Positions 41,774-50,100 of a stretch of 64,000 nucleotides of DNA are shown piece by piece. Both the position numbers and the translations under genes were made by a program. The first letter of the stretch is position 1. Each line of letters starts with the position of its first letter. Source of the DNA: Terrimesophilobacter bigeumensis (GTDB taxonomy: Bacteria; Actinomycetota; Actinomycetes; Actinomycetales; Microbacteriaceae); contig NZ_BAABAE010000002.1 in the NCBI RefSeq assembly GCF_039537265.1, positions 248,001 to 312,000 on the forward strand. The letters run 5' to 3'. Below the pieces are notes generated by a model, which had not been told where the DNA came from, did not search any database, and was given only the letters and a program-made list of their open reading frames with translations.

Positions 41774-42511
41774 ATGCCAATTGATCTATCTGACTACGAA
41801 GCAAAGACAGCGGAAGCGGTTCGTCTCTTTTGGGCGAACAGGAGCGCCGCTTCACTCAAGCAAGCTGAGGACGGAAAGCTAGATCAGGGCGAGCGAGCTG
41901 GCGTAACCTCTGGCAAGAATATGGACGGGTTCGTCCAGTTGATCGCAGACCTTGTGGAAGCAAACGGTCTCCACGATGCCGAGGTCAATACCTCGCGCGC
42001 TCTCGTCACGCTGCCGGGCTACTTCCGGCCCACCAAAGACTGGGACCTCGTGATTACAAGGGGTGGACGACTCATCGCTGCCATCGAACTGAAGTCGCAA
42101 GTTGGCCCATCGTTTGGGAACAACTTCAATAACCGGACCGAGGAGGCAATCGGCACTGCCCATGACTTCTGGACTGCATACCGGGAGAATGCCTTCGGCG
42201 CGCAGCCTCGACCGTTTGTCGGCTGGCTGATGCTCGTTGAGGACGCTGCCGAATCGCGGCGACCGTTGCCGAGAGTGCGTGGGCGTCATTTCAAGTCGTT
42301 TCCCGAGTTTGAGGGCGCGTCCTACTTAGGTCGCTACGAAATTCTGTGTCGCCGAATGGTTCAGGAGCAGCTTTACACCAACGCATCAATGATTACGTCT
42401 TCGCGGGCCGGCGGGGCTGTTGGCGAATTCGGTGATATGAGTGAGATCACAAGCCTGAAGCGCTTCGTTGCGACTTTCTCAGGCCATATCGCAGCGGAGG
42501 CCGCGCAGTAG
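41774..42511 (+). CDS. PaeR7I/XhoI-family restriction endonuclease
   Basis: A 245-residue type II endonuclease of the PaeR7I family, the same length as XhoI/PaeR7I (about 246). The PD-(D/E)xK core is visible: D91 in KDWDLVI, E105 and K107 in IAAIELKSQ, preceded by SGKNMDGFVQLIADL. Family members cut CTCGAG, so that site is predicted. Encoded directly after the methylase. CTCGAG is not avoided within the element, consistent with protection by methylation rather than site loss. Confidence 0.87.
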   Translation: MPIDLSDYEAKTAEAVRLFWANRSAASLKQAEDGKLDQGERAGVTSGKNMDGFVQLIADLVEANGLHDAEVNTSRALVTLPGYFRPTKDWDLVITRGGRLIAAIELKSQVGPSFGNNFNNRTEEAIGTAHDFWTAYRENAFGAQPRPFVGWLMLVEDAAESRRPLPRVRGRHFKSFPEFEGASYLGRYEILCRRMVQEQLYTNASMITSSRAGGAVGEFGDMSEITSLKRFVATFSGHIAAEAAQ

Positions 42512-42531
42512 CGCGACTTAAGGAGCACCGA

Positions 42532-44373
42532 ATGGCTGACGACGTAGAAGTAGATAGCCTCTCACTCTGGTCCGATGAGCCCGCGAGCACGGACCTACTG
42601 TCATTCAACGCGGTTGCGGAGACCATTGCGGACGCACTGTTTGATGAGAAGCTCAACCCAATCGCGCTCGGCGTGTCCGGCTCTTGGGGCAGTGGCAAGA
42701 CGACGGTCCTCAATCTCATCGACGCCCAAGTGACGCTGCGATCTGCTGACGAAGAGAAATCAGTGCTCGTGGTACGCGCGGATCCCTGGCGATATGACCC
42801 TTCTGTTGGACCAAAGGAAAGCTTGATATCCGAGGTTCTTGCAGCGCTCTCCAAGGAGTTCTCGGATGCTGATGCTGTTGGTAAGACTGCGGGAGACGCC
42901 TTTAAGAAACTCGTCAAGAGGGTCAACTGGGCCAAGGCGTTGAAACTTGCTGCGCGCACTTCGCTCACACTGCAGCTTCCGAAGCTCGACGATGTTCTGG
43001 ATCTGGTGAGCGATACCCCTGAGTCCCTGGACTCGGTGAAGGGCATGATGGCGTTTCGTGAGGAGTTTCGAGCATTCCTTCAAGAGCCTGCGCTGGCGCA
43101 CGTCGCGCAAGTTGTTGTCCTCGTGGATGACTTAGATCGTTGCTTGCCAGACACGGTCGTCGAAACACTAGAAGCAATCCGTCTCTTCCTCTCAGTCGAG
43201 GGGATGTCTTTCGTAATTGCTGCGGATGAGGAGAGGGTAGCCGACGCGATTCAGCAGAAGCTTAAGACACCGAATGCTCCGAATGAAGAGGAGGGTGTCG
43301 CCAGCCTCTATCTTCACAAAATCGTCCAAACCACAATTCCCTTGCCAGCGCTCAGTTACTTCGACACTCGCGCATATCTCTTCTTACTACTGGCTCAATC
43401 GAAGGTCCCCTCAGAGACGTATGACCAATTGGTATTGGATTGTTCAGCCCTTCGTGTCGGTGCGGGCAGTCTCGATGACCTCACCTTGCCAGACGAGTAC
43501 GACCTCTCGTTGGAAGTTGCGACAGCGTCTCGTCTGACTCCGATCCTCTACGAGAAGTTCAAGGGCAATCCGCGCAGGATCAAGCGCTTCATGAATGACC
43601 TCAATGTGCGATCGTCGGTGGCCTCTAAGCGAGGTATCAAGCTCGAAGCCGATGCAATTGCGAAGCTCATGGTGCTAGAGAAATTGCTGGACGGGGATTT
43701 CACGACGGTGCTCAACTGGCTCGCCAAGGGTCAGCTTCGTCCACAACTTGAGGCACTGGAAAAGGTACGAACCAGCGGGGCCGGAGGCGAGGACCGTGAT
43801 GCCAAGCCGGTGAAAGCGGGCAAACAACCGGTGGAACCAAAGGAGGACACGCTAGGTGGATTCTCCGCGACGATGGTCCGGTGGGCCAAGCTCCCGCCTG
43901 CCCTGGACGCGACAGCGGTGTCTGGTTACCTGACGCTCGCTGCTGCCTTCAAGGGAAGGCAATTGGTGGACGAGTCGCTGCCCGAACAGCTTCGAGATAT
44001 CGCCGCGGCGCTTACGTCTAGCTCACAGATCGATCGCACGTCAGTCAAGGACGAAGAGCTGAAGGAGATGCCCTTGGGCGATGTGACGGAGCTCTTGTTG
44101 CACCTGGGGCGTCGGATGCAAGACGATCCATCGGTTCAATTAAACACTGTCAACGCGATCCTTACTCTCGCGAAGCTGCATCCCCAAGCGATGGCGACAG
44201 CAAAGATCGCTCTGAGCAAACTTCCAGCTCAAGAGGTCGCGACCCCCACCGCACTTCTCTTTGATACTGGCAGTTCTCAACAATTCGAGGACATACTCAC
44301 GTCTTGGAAAAACGGCGCTCAAGACGACCGACTAGTCAAAGCAATTGACTCCGTCGCGAAGGGATGGAGCTAG
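42532..44373 (+). CDS. qatA: QatA, KAP-family P-loop ATPase of the Qat system
   Basis: A 613-residue KAP NTPase. Walker A is GSWGSGKTT (50-58), Walker B is VVVLVDDLDRC (around 200), and the C-terminal part has the KFKGNPRRIKRFMNDLN motif typical of KAP ATPases. In Qat anti-phage defence, QatA is the ATPase component. It is followed by qatB, qatC and qatD in the known order, which makes the assignment strong. It lies 20 bp behind the restriction gene. Confidence 0.9.
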   Translation: MADDVEVDSLSLWSDEPASTDLLSFNAVAETIADALFDEKLNPIALGVSGSWGSGKTTVLNLIDAQVTLRSADEEKSVLVVRADPWRYDPSVGPKESLISEVLAALSKEFSDADAVGKTAGDAFKKLVKRVNWAKALKLAARTSLTLQLPKLDDVLDLVSDTPESLDSVKGMMAFREEFRAFLQEPALAHVAQVVVLVDDLDRCLPDTVVETLEAIRLFLSVEGMSFVIAADEERVADAIQQKLKTPNAPNEEEGVASLYLHKIVQTTIPLPALSYFDTRAYLFLLLAQSKVPSETYDQLVLDCSALRVGAGSLDDLTLPDEYDLSLEVATASRLTPILYEKFKGNPRRIKRFMNDLNVRSSVASKRGIKLEADAIAKLMVLEKLLDGDFTTVLNWLAKGQLRPQLEALEKVRTSGAGGEDRDAKPVKAGKQPVEPKEDTLGGFSATMVRWAKLPPALDATAVSGYLTLAAAFKGRQLVDESLPEQLRDIAAALTSSSQIDRTSVKDEELKEMPLGDVTELLLHLGRRMQDDPSVQLNTVNAILTLAKLHPQAMATAKIALSKLPAQEVATPTALLFDTGSSQQFEDILTSWKNGAQDDRLVKAIDSVAKGWS

Positions 44374-44375
44374 CT

Positions 44376-45215
44376 ATGGGCACAAGTGGGTCTTTCAAAG
44401 GGAGCGGCGGCAAAGACGCCGGTAGTCTGCGTGATGCCATATCGGGTTGGCTGGGCGATGCGGTCAGCGATCCGACGGTCTCACCGGCAACGACCGTGGC
44501 TCCACCAAACTCCGATTCACCGCCACAGCCAGGCACCAGCGACCCGCACCACCTGGATCCAGCGAGCCTTGCTCCTATGGTTCGGCTCTGGCGCAAGGGA
44601 GGCGGAGGTGGAGACGGGCCGAGCGGTGGCGGCGGTGGATCTAGCACAGGTGGAGGCGGTGGCGGATCAGGCCGTTCTTCCGGGGGGCCGAGAAGGACAG
44701 TCGGTCGGGTAGCGGGTCCGGCCGGACGAGCAAGCTCACTCGTTCGAGCTTACGCAGCGGGAGATCGCCGGGCTCTTGAGGCGGTCGGTCTCAATTACGA
44801 TGAGCTGCGATCACTAAACGACCCGTTAGTTGTCGGGCAGAAGATTGCGGCCGTCGCCTTTGACTCGCAGCCAGATAGTTCTATTGAGGACAGCGAAGCG
44901 AGGCTTATCGTTGCCGAGCTGGTGGCTTGGATGATGGACGCTCCAGCGGAATCGCCGCGCCAGCCTGACGAGGTTGTTCGTCACACCATCGAACTCATGA
45001 TCCTCAAGGGGACACTCAACGAGGTCGGCTCCACGATTCGGGCCGAAAAGGATCGATCCAAGAGGCGAGCTATTGAAGCCGAGATCGCCTCCGCGGCACG
45101 GGTAGTTGCCGGCAAAGTCGTGCTTGACGGTGTCGGGACAACATCGGCCGCGATAGCACAGGCAATCGAACAGGGCGTTGGCCAGCTCGCGGGAATCTAC
45201 GGAAACGACCAATGA
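44376..45215 (+). CDS. qatB: QatB, Qat anti-phage system component
   Basis: A 279-residue protein of unknown fold with a Ser/Gly-rich low-complexity stretch (residues about 70-115, GGGGGDGPSGGGGGSS...). It begins MGTSGSFKGSGGKD, the usual QatB start, so ATG 44376 is chosen over an in-frame ATG 12 bp upstream inside qatA. The C-terminal half is helical (VVRHTIELMILKGTLNEVGS). Essential for Qat defence in the characterised systems. The stop overlaps the qatC start (ATGA). Confidence 0.85.
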   Translation: MGTSGSFKGSGGKDAGSLRDAISGWLGDAVSDPTVSPATTVAPPNSDSPPQPGTSDPHHLDPASLAPMVRLWRKGGGGGDGPSGGGGGSSTGGGGGGSGRSSGGPRRTVGRVAGPAGRASSLVRAYAAGDRRALEAVGLNYDELRSLNDPLVVGQKIAAVAFDSQPDSSIEDSEARLIVAELVAWMMDAPAESPRQPDEVVRHTIELMILKGTLNEVGSTIRAEKDRSKRRAIEAEIASAARVVAGKVVLDGVGTTSAAIAQAIEQGVGQLAGIYGNDQ

Positions 45216-46501
45216 CCTCGCTTGCCCTCGTATTGAGTAAAACCGAAGCTGACGGACTCGTGGGCATAGATGAAGTCTTCTTGTGGGATGGGTCAGCCAA
45301 CGATAGTTTCAAGTCGCTACTTAAGCCGGACCTGTCGAGCCTCGGTCCGGTCCCTTCGCTGAACGCGGACTTTGTGAGGATTGCACTCGCCGTAAATGCA
45401 GCCGATCACTCCGTCCTCCGCAACGCGCGAGGTTCAAGCTGGAATCGACGTGAGCTTGATCTCTCAGTCCCTGTGAGCGATCCCACGTTATGGTCTGCTC
45501 ACTCAACACGGCTGATCGCGCTGACTAACTTCCTAACTGGCGATTCCTGGAATTTTTCATTTTCACAGGCAAATCTCGATGCGTCCACGGTCTCGATGAT
45601 CGACGACACTTCCAAGCGAGTTGTGCTTGTCAGCGGCGGTGCCGATTCGGCAACTGGAGCTCTGCTCTCCGCCCGCGGTCTCACGGGCCAGGAGACCCAT
45701 ACGCTTGTGTCGCATTCGAGTTCAAGTGCGTCGGGCAAACCTCAACGCAGCGTGGCGTCGGCGATCAATGCCTCATATCCAGGAAAAACGGCCGCGCATC
45801 ATCAAGTCTTCCTCAGCCGCGTACGGAAGCGCCTAGACGGGACTTACTACCGTAGTGAATCGTCAAGTCGGTCTCGGTCGTTGCTCTTTTTGGCGCTAGG
45901 TCTTGCGATTGCAAGTCAGTCCGGCAGCCCCCTTTGGATTCCTGAGAATGGTTTTGCATCTCTAAACCCCCCTCTCGGCCCAGAAAGAATTGGCGCGCTC
46001 TCAACAAGAACTACCCAGCCATGGTTTTTGGAGCAAGTAATTTTACTGCTCGCGGAGGTCGGAGCTCATGGGCTCATTGAGAACCCGTTCCAACGTATGA
46101 CCAAGGGTGAGATGTTTGCCGAAGTGGCGAAGATTTTGGGTGCATCCGAGGCATCGACGTTTTTGAGCGCCACCAGCTCGTGCTCACATACGGACCAGCA
46201 TCATCTTAAAGGCGTTACGAGCGGCACTCATTGCGGAGTGTGCTTTGGTTGCGTTGTCCGCAAGGCATCGTTCAAAGCCGCGGGACTCACAGACGGAACG
46301 AAGTATCTCAGTGATGAGAGCGCAAAGTACGCCACGTATCTGGCGCAGCGCTCTATCCTTGAGGCGACCCGTGATTTCGTGGAATCGGGGATTGACGTTC
46401 CAACGGTGATGGCGATGGCGTTGCCGGGTAGTCTTGGCGTCCGGGAGGCGCTCGAGCTATGCGAGCGCGGGCTGAATGAACTTGGAGAATCGCTGTCTTG
46501 A
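45212..46501 (+). CDS. qatC: QatC, QueC-like PP-loop protein
   Basis: A 429-residue QueC-like protein. The PP-loop ATP motif is SGGADS (141-146), and the zinc site is formed by CSHTDQHHLKG...HCGVCFGCVVRKASF. QueC makes the nitrile of preQ0; in Qat systems the related domain is thought to modify a target during defence. About 135 residues precede the PP-loop, longer than in QueC. It overlaps both qatB and qatD by 4 bp. Confidence 0.9.
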   Translation: MTSLALVLSKTEADGLVGIDEVFLWDGSANDSFKSLLKPDLSSLGPVPSLNADFVRIALAVNAADHSVLRNARGSSWNRRELDLSVPVSDPTLWSAHSTRLIALTNFLTGDSWNFSFSQANLDASTVSMIDDTSKRVVLVSGGADSATGALLSARGLTGQETHTLVSHSSSSASGKPQRSVASAINASYPGKTAAHHQVFLSRVRKRLDGTYYRSESSSRSRSLLFLALGLAIASQSGSPLWIPENGFASLNPPLGPERIGALSTRTTQPWFLEQVILLLAEVGAHGLIENPFQRMTKGEMFAEVAKILGASEASTFLSATSSCSHTDQHHLKGVTSGTHCGVCFGCVVRKASFKAAGLTDGTKYLSDESAKYATYLAQRSILEATRDFVESGIDVPTVMAMALPGSLGVREALELCERGLNELGESLS

Positions 46502-47274
46502 GTTTGCTTCCTCCTCTCGACGCACACGCCCACGTCGATGCTTCAGTCTCAAAACGAGAGCTCGAGGACCTCGGAGCGGTTGTCCTAATTGCTACGCGCT
46601 CCCTGAGCAACTACGAACTCGTGAGGGATCGTGATGACCTCGTAAGCGTTTGGGGGGTTGGTTGTCATCCCTCCCTTGTTGGGGTGCAGAAAGCATTCGA
46701 TAGTGCTGCCTTCCGGCTGGCAGCCGAAAGCACGCCTTTTATCTCAGAAGTTGGGCTAGATGGGACCTCTCGGGTTCCGTTAGCCAGACAAGAAGAGGTG
46801 CTAAGGGACATCCTGTCGATCGCCGAAGATCTCGGCAGGATTATCTCGCTCCACTCGTTCGAAGCAACCGAAGAGCTGATATCGCTTCTCGAGAGCAGGC
46901 GTTTGGAGTCCGGCCGCATACTTCATTGGTGGCTTGGCGATCAATCGAGCACACGAAGGGCAGTCGAGATCGGTTGCTACTTCTCTATTAACTTCTCTAT
47001 GGTGCGAAACTTGGAGATTCTCAATGAGCTACCGCTAGACCGAGTCCTCTTCGAGACGGACCATCCTTCTGGCGATCGATTCTCATCAAGACCGCGCCTA
47101 CCTGGTCGGGTGCAGGATGTCGAGAGTGCACTCGCTCGTCACTATGGAATCACCATGCAACAGGTTCGGGACCAAGCGTGGCGAAATTTTTCCAGACTCG
47201 TCGCGGCCACGGGCACCTTGGAGCAAATGCCTCCTCCTGTAAGGAAGATGATTCTTTCAATAGATCGCGAATAG
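46498..47274 (+). CDS. qatD: QatD, TatD-like metal-dependent nuclease
   Basis: A 258-residue TatD-family hydrolase. Metal-binding residues: H-A-H in LDAHAHVD, Glu in ISEVGLDG, His in ISLHSF, His in ILHWWLG and Asp in FETDHPSGD. All are intact. TatD-like enzymes are metal-dependent nucleases; in Qat defence QatD is the presumed nuclease effector. TTG start overlaps the qatC stop. It is the last gene of the operon and is convergent with the HTH gene. Confidence 0.9.
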   Translation: MSLLPPLDAHAHVDASVSKRELEDLGAVVLIATRSLSNYELVRDRDDLVSVWGVGCHPSLVGVQKAFDSAAFRLAAESTPFISEVGLDGTSRVPLARQEEVLRDILSIAEDLGRIISLHSFEATEELISLLESRRLESGRILHWWLGDQSSTRRAVEIGCYFSINFSMVRNLEILNELPLDRVLFETDHPSGDRFSSRPRLPGRVQDVESALARHYGITMQQVRDQAWRNFSRLVAATGTLEQMPPPVRKMILSIDRE

Positions 47275-47291
47275 GTTGCCGCCATCTCGGA

Positions 47292-47690
47292 TTAGTCCAG
47301 CACCGATTTGACCGTCTTTGGATCACACCCCAATGCTCGTCCAATGGCATTGAGTGACAGACCCCCGTCATGAAGCTCTCTTGCTCGGATGATCTCGGGC
47401 TCAACGAGTGGCTGTCGCCCAATCGTCACACCCCGAGCTTTGAGATGCTGCGAGACGGTGTTTCGGTGAATGCCGTAAATTTCAGCGAGCTTGTAGACCG
47501 ATCGAACTGATCGATAGTCCTCGACTAGTTGACCAACCTCTGGCATGGTGAGGCGCCGCTGACCGGAGATTCCCGCGCGCTCAGTGCGCGGCTCGTTTCC
47601 GAGAAGGGCGGCGAGTCCGCCGTCTTTGACGAGTCGAACTAGGTTCTTCACCCCCGTCGTGAGGTTCGCAAGCACCTCGCTTCGGTGCAC
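47292..47690 (-). CDS. Double helix-turn-helix protein at the element's right end
   Basis: About 132 residues with two HTH motifs: VYKLAEIYGIHRNTVSQHLKARG and GLSLNAIGRALGCDPKTVKSVLD, as in resolvase/transposase DNA-binding tails. The N-terminal helix (TTGVKNLVRLVKDGGLAALLG) is of unknown role. The start is uncertain; GTG 47690 is chosen because the frame further upstream overlaps the neighbouring oxygenase gene. Such proteins occur at ends of actinobacterial integrative elements and may regulate excision or be a remnant of a recombinase. Confidence 0.6.
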   Translation of the reverse strand: MHRSEVLANLTTGVKNLVRLVKDGGLAALLGNEPRTERAGISGQRRLTMPEVGQLVEDYRSVRSVYKLAEIYGIHRNTVSQHLKARGVTIGRQPLVEPEIIRARELHDGGLSLNAIGRALGCDPKTVKSVLD

Positions 47691-47764
47691 CGCGACGTCG
47701 GAGGCCGGCCTGCGCGACGACGTAACGTTCAGCGCGAAACGTCGCCGCCTGTGAGGATTGAAGG

Positions 47765-48772
47765 GTGCCAGATTCCCTTCCCATCCTCGACATGTCCCAA
47801 CTCGACCAGAGCGAGGAGGCGGCAGAGCGATTCCGCCAGGAACTGCGTTGCGCAACCCACGAGGTCGGGTTCTTCTATCTCGTCGGGCACGGCATCGACC
47901 CAGCGCTCATCGACCACATCCTGGAGGTCTCCCGCCGCTTCTTCGACCTTCCCGAGGAGGAGAAGCTCGCGATCGAGAACATCCACAGTCCGCAGTTCCG
48001 CGGTTATACCCGGGTAGGCCGTGAACTCACCCACGGCGACGTCGACTGGCGGGAACAGATCGACATCGGCGAAGAGCGAGACGCCGTCGAACGCGGGGAG
48101 GGCGTGCCCGATTATTGGCGCCTCGAAGGCCCCAACCTGTGGCCGGCGAACTTTCCAGAACTCCAGCCCATCGTTGCCCGCTGGACGGCCGAGCTCAATG
48201 CCCTCGCGCTGCGGCTCCTGCGCACCTGGGCGCTGGCACTCGGCACCAGCGGGGACGTTTTCGACGCCGCATTTGCCGACCATCCGTTCTCACTTCTGAA
48301 AATCGTGCGCTACCCGGGCGAGTCGGCGGATGTCGCAAAACAGGGTGTCGGTGCCCATCGCGACGGCGGCGTTCTCACCCTGCTCCTCGTCGAACCGGAC
48401 AAGGGCGGACTCCAGGTCGAGTACGAAGGGGACTGGATCGATGCGCCATCCATCCCCGGCGCTTTCATCGTCAACATCGGCGAGATGCTGGAGCTGGCAA
48501 CGGACGGCTACCTCAAGGCCACTCTGCGCCGCGTCGTGTCGCCTCAAGTCGGCACCGACCGCATCTCCATCCCGTTCTTCTTCAATCCGGCGCTGGATGC
48601 CACCATGCCGCAGCTGGACCTCGACCCTGCGCTGCGCGCGGAAGCCCGCGGGCTGTCCGTCGACCCGACCGACAGCCCCATCTTGGAGACCTACGGCGAC
48701 AACGCTCTTCGATACCGTCTGCGCGCCCACCCGAACGTCGCCGAGATCCACCATGCCGACCTGCTGAGGTAG
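47765..48772 (+). CDS. 2-oxoglutarate/Fe(II) oxygenase-like protein (IPNS family), iron ligand altered
   Basis: A 335-residue protein of the isopenicillin N synthase-like dioxygenase family: N-terminal DIOX_N region (GFFYLVGHGIDPALI), HxD at H198/D200 (VGAHRDGGVLTLL), and the RxS motif in DRISIPFFFNP. The third iron ligand, normally His just before RV in a TLHRV-type motif, is R255 here (ATLRRVVSP). A single CAC-to-CGC change would do this. The enzyme may be inactive or use another ligand. GTG start; first host-like gene to the right of the mobile element. Confidence 0.82.
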   Translation: MPDSLPILDMSQLDQSEEAAERFRQELRCATHEVGFFYLVGHGIDPALIDHILEVSRRFFDLPEEEKLAIENIHSPQFRGYTRVGRELTHGDVDWREQIDIGEERDAVERGEGVPDYWRLEGPNLWPANFPELQPIVARWTAELNALALRLLRTWALALGTSGDVFDAAFADHPFSLLKIVRYPGESADVAKQGVGAHRDGGVLTLLLVEPDKGGLQVEYEGDWIDAPSIPGAFIVNIGEMLELATDGYLKATLRRVVSPQVGTDRISIPFFFNPALDATMPQLDLDPALRAEARGLSVDPTDSPILETYGDNALRYRLRAHPNVAEIHHADLLR

Positions 48773-48839
48773 TGCAACCCATCCTCGGCAGCCGCGCATC
48801 GAGCGAACTAGGCTTGCCGCCAAGCGCAGGGGAGTAACC

Positions 48840-49268
48840 ATGACGGATGATTCGGTGTCGGTCACGAAAGAACTCACCGTCGAGGAGTGCTGGAGCCTCC
48901 TCGAGGAGGATGGCGTCGGCCGCCTCGCGACCGCGACCGTCGACCCGGCCACGGGCGCCGTGACCCCCGACATCTTTCCGATCAATTTCCACGTCTTCCA
49001 GCAGAGCATCCTGTTCCGCACTGCGCCGGGCAGCAAACTCATCGACCTTACCGCTCAGCCCTCCGTGGCGTTTCAGACGGATGGCCGGCACGGGAGAACC
49101 CATTGGAGCGTCGTCGCACGTGGCTTCGCACACCGCATGATGTTCGACGCCGACATCCAGGAGTCCGGCATCCTCGAGCTGCAGTCGACGCTGCCCACTG
49201 AGAAGTGGAACTACGTGCGCATCGAAGTCGAGACGATCACCGGCATCCGGTTCCACGAGACCACGTGA
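48840..49268 (+). CDS. Pyridoxamine 5'-phosphate oxidase-like flavin/F420 protein
   Basis: A 142-residue split-barrel protein. It has the typical start ELTVEECWSLLEEDGVGRLATA, then IFPINFHVFQQSILFRTAPGSKL, and WSVVARGFAHRM. Such PNPOx-like proteins bind FMN or F420 and reduce varied substrates or serve as flavin-binding sensors. Stand-alone gene, 67 bp downstream of the oxygenase gene, with no clue to its substrate. Confidence 0.82.
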   Translation: MTDDSVSVTKELTVEECWSLLEEDGVGRLATATVDPATGAVTPDIFPINFHVFQQSILFRTAPGSKLIDLTAQPSVAFQTDGRHGRTHWSVVARGFAHRMMFDADIQESGILELQSTLPTEKWNYVRIEVETITGIRFHETT

Positions 49269-49275
49269 CCCATGC

Positions 49276-49665
49276 TTACTCGTTCATACTCGCGATCTGG
49301 ATGAGGTTGCCCACGGTGTCGTCGAACACGGCGGTCGTGACCGGGCCGCCGGCCACCGGCGGTTGGGAGAACTCGACGCCGAGGGCGAGCAGGCGCTCGT
49401 ACTCGGCCACGGCATCCGCGACCCCGAACGAGGTGAAGGGGATGCCGTCGGCGACGAGTGCCGCCTTGAAGGGTGCGACCGCCGGGTGGTCCGAAGGTTC
49501 GAGGATGAGCTGGGTGCCATCCGGGTCCTCGGGGGAGACGAGCGCCAGCCAGCGGTGCTCGCCCATCGGGATGTCGTGCACGACGACGAAGCCGAGCTTC
49601 TCGGTGTAGAAGGCGAGCGCTCGATCCTGGTCGTCGACCAGCACGCTCGTCACGGTGATTCTCAT
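49276..49665 (-). CDS. VOC/glyoxalase-like protein
   Basis: A 129-residue vicinal-oxygen-chelate protein made of two beta-alpha-beta-beta-beta modules: RITVTSVLVDDQDRALAFYTEKLGF in the first and VEFSQPPVAGG...FDDTVGNLIQIASM in the second. Members are glyoxalases, dioxygenases or resistance proteins. The start overlaps the ArsR-type regulator's stop by 4 bp, so it is the regulator's operon partner and probable target function. Its ligand is unknown. Confidence 0.85.
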   Translation of the reverse strand: MRITVTSVLVDDQDRALAFYTEKLGFVVVHDIPMGEHRWLALVSPEDPDGTQLILEPSDHPAVAPFKAALVADGIPFTSFGVADAVAEYERLLALGVEFSQPPVAGGPVTTAVFDDTVGNLIQIASMNE

Positions 49666-49952
49666 GGCATGTCCTCTCGTGGCGGCCGCACGGGCCACCG
49701 CTCGGCGATCTGCGCCAGGGGGCGCGTATCGATGGTGTGGATCTTGTAGCGGCCGTGACGCTCGCTGTGGACGAGCCCGGCATCCTCGAGCACCTCGAGG
49801 TGCTGGGACACCGCCTGCCGCGTCGAGCTCAGGCCGTGCTTCATCGTGAGGCGGGTGCACAGCTCGAACAGGGTCTGCTCGTCGCGTTCGAGCAGTTCGT
49901 CGAGGATGATGCGGCGGGTCTCATCCGCCACCGCCTTGAACACGTCGCCCAC
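49662..49952 (-). CDS. ArsR-family repressor
   Basis: About 96 residues with a winged helix: DVFKAVADETRRIILDELLERDEQTLFELC and STRQAVSQHLEVLEDAGLVHSERHGRYKIH. No ArsR/SmtB metal-binding cysteine pair is evident, so it likely senses something else. The GTG at 49952 is chosen because the promoter's -10 box ends at 49959, which places the transcript start on or near this codon (leaderless mRNA); GTG 49958 touches the -10 box. It heads a two-gene operon with a VOC protein. Confidence 0.85.
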   Translation of the reverse strand: MGDVFKAVADETRRIILDELLERDEQTLFELCTRLTMKHGLSSTRQAVSQHLEVLEDAGLVHSERHGRYKIHTIDTRPLAQIAERWPVRPPREDMP

Positions 49953-49958
49953 CGTCAC

Positions 49959-49988
49959 ACCATAGGCAAGTAGTTACTTGCCTGTCAA
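49959..49988 (-). promoter_or_regulatory. arsR-VOC promoter with embedded operator
   Basis: Read on the minus strand: TTGACA (-35), 18 bp, then TATGGT (-10). Between and overlapping the boxes lies a perfect 9-bp inverted repeat, AGGCAAGTA/TACTTGCCT with a two-base centre (49964-49983). A repressor bound there would block RNA polymerase, so autoregulation by the ArsR-type protein is the natural reading. Confidence 0.8.
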
Positions 49989-50100
49989 CACCTCAGCGCC
50001 GATTGATGCCGTTTCGCACGAATGCGCCCGTCTGGGCGGGGGCATTCGTCGTGAGGGGCAGCATTCGCCAAGGTTCCGGCGACCGCGAACGCCGCAAGGG

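Larger units (their letters stand above)
26840..47760. mobile_element. Integrative mobilizable element at tRNA-Arg
   Basis: The segment between the tRNA-Arg gene and the host-like genes resuming near 47.76 kb is visibly poorer in GC and carries integrase, Replic_Relax protein, conjugative-type ATPase, RHH and DUF3846 plasmid/phage-type proteins, methylases, restriction and anti-phage genes. No full type IV secretion set is present, so mobilizable rather than self-transmissible is likely. The left end lies inside the tRNA. The right end is estimated from gene content and composition; I could not find a duplicated tRNA 3' end there. Confidence 0.65.

Noticed and set aside
47280..47765. A duplicated tRNA 3' end marking attR
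   Set aside because: Searched by eye for TTCGAGTCC, CAGGGGCACC and their complements; none found, so the right boundary rests on gene content and base composition only. Serine recombinases may leave a very short core.
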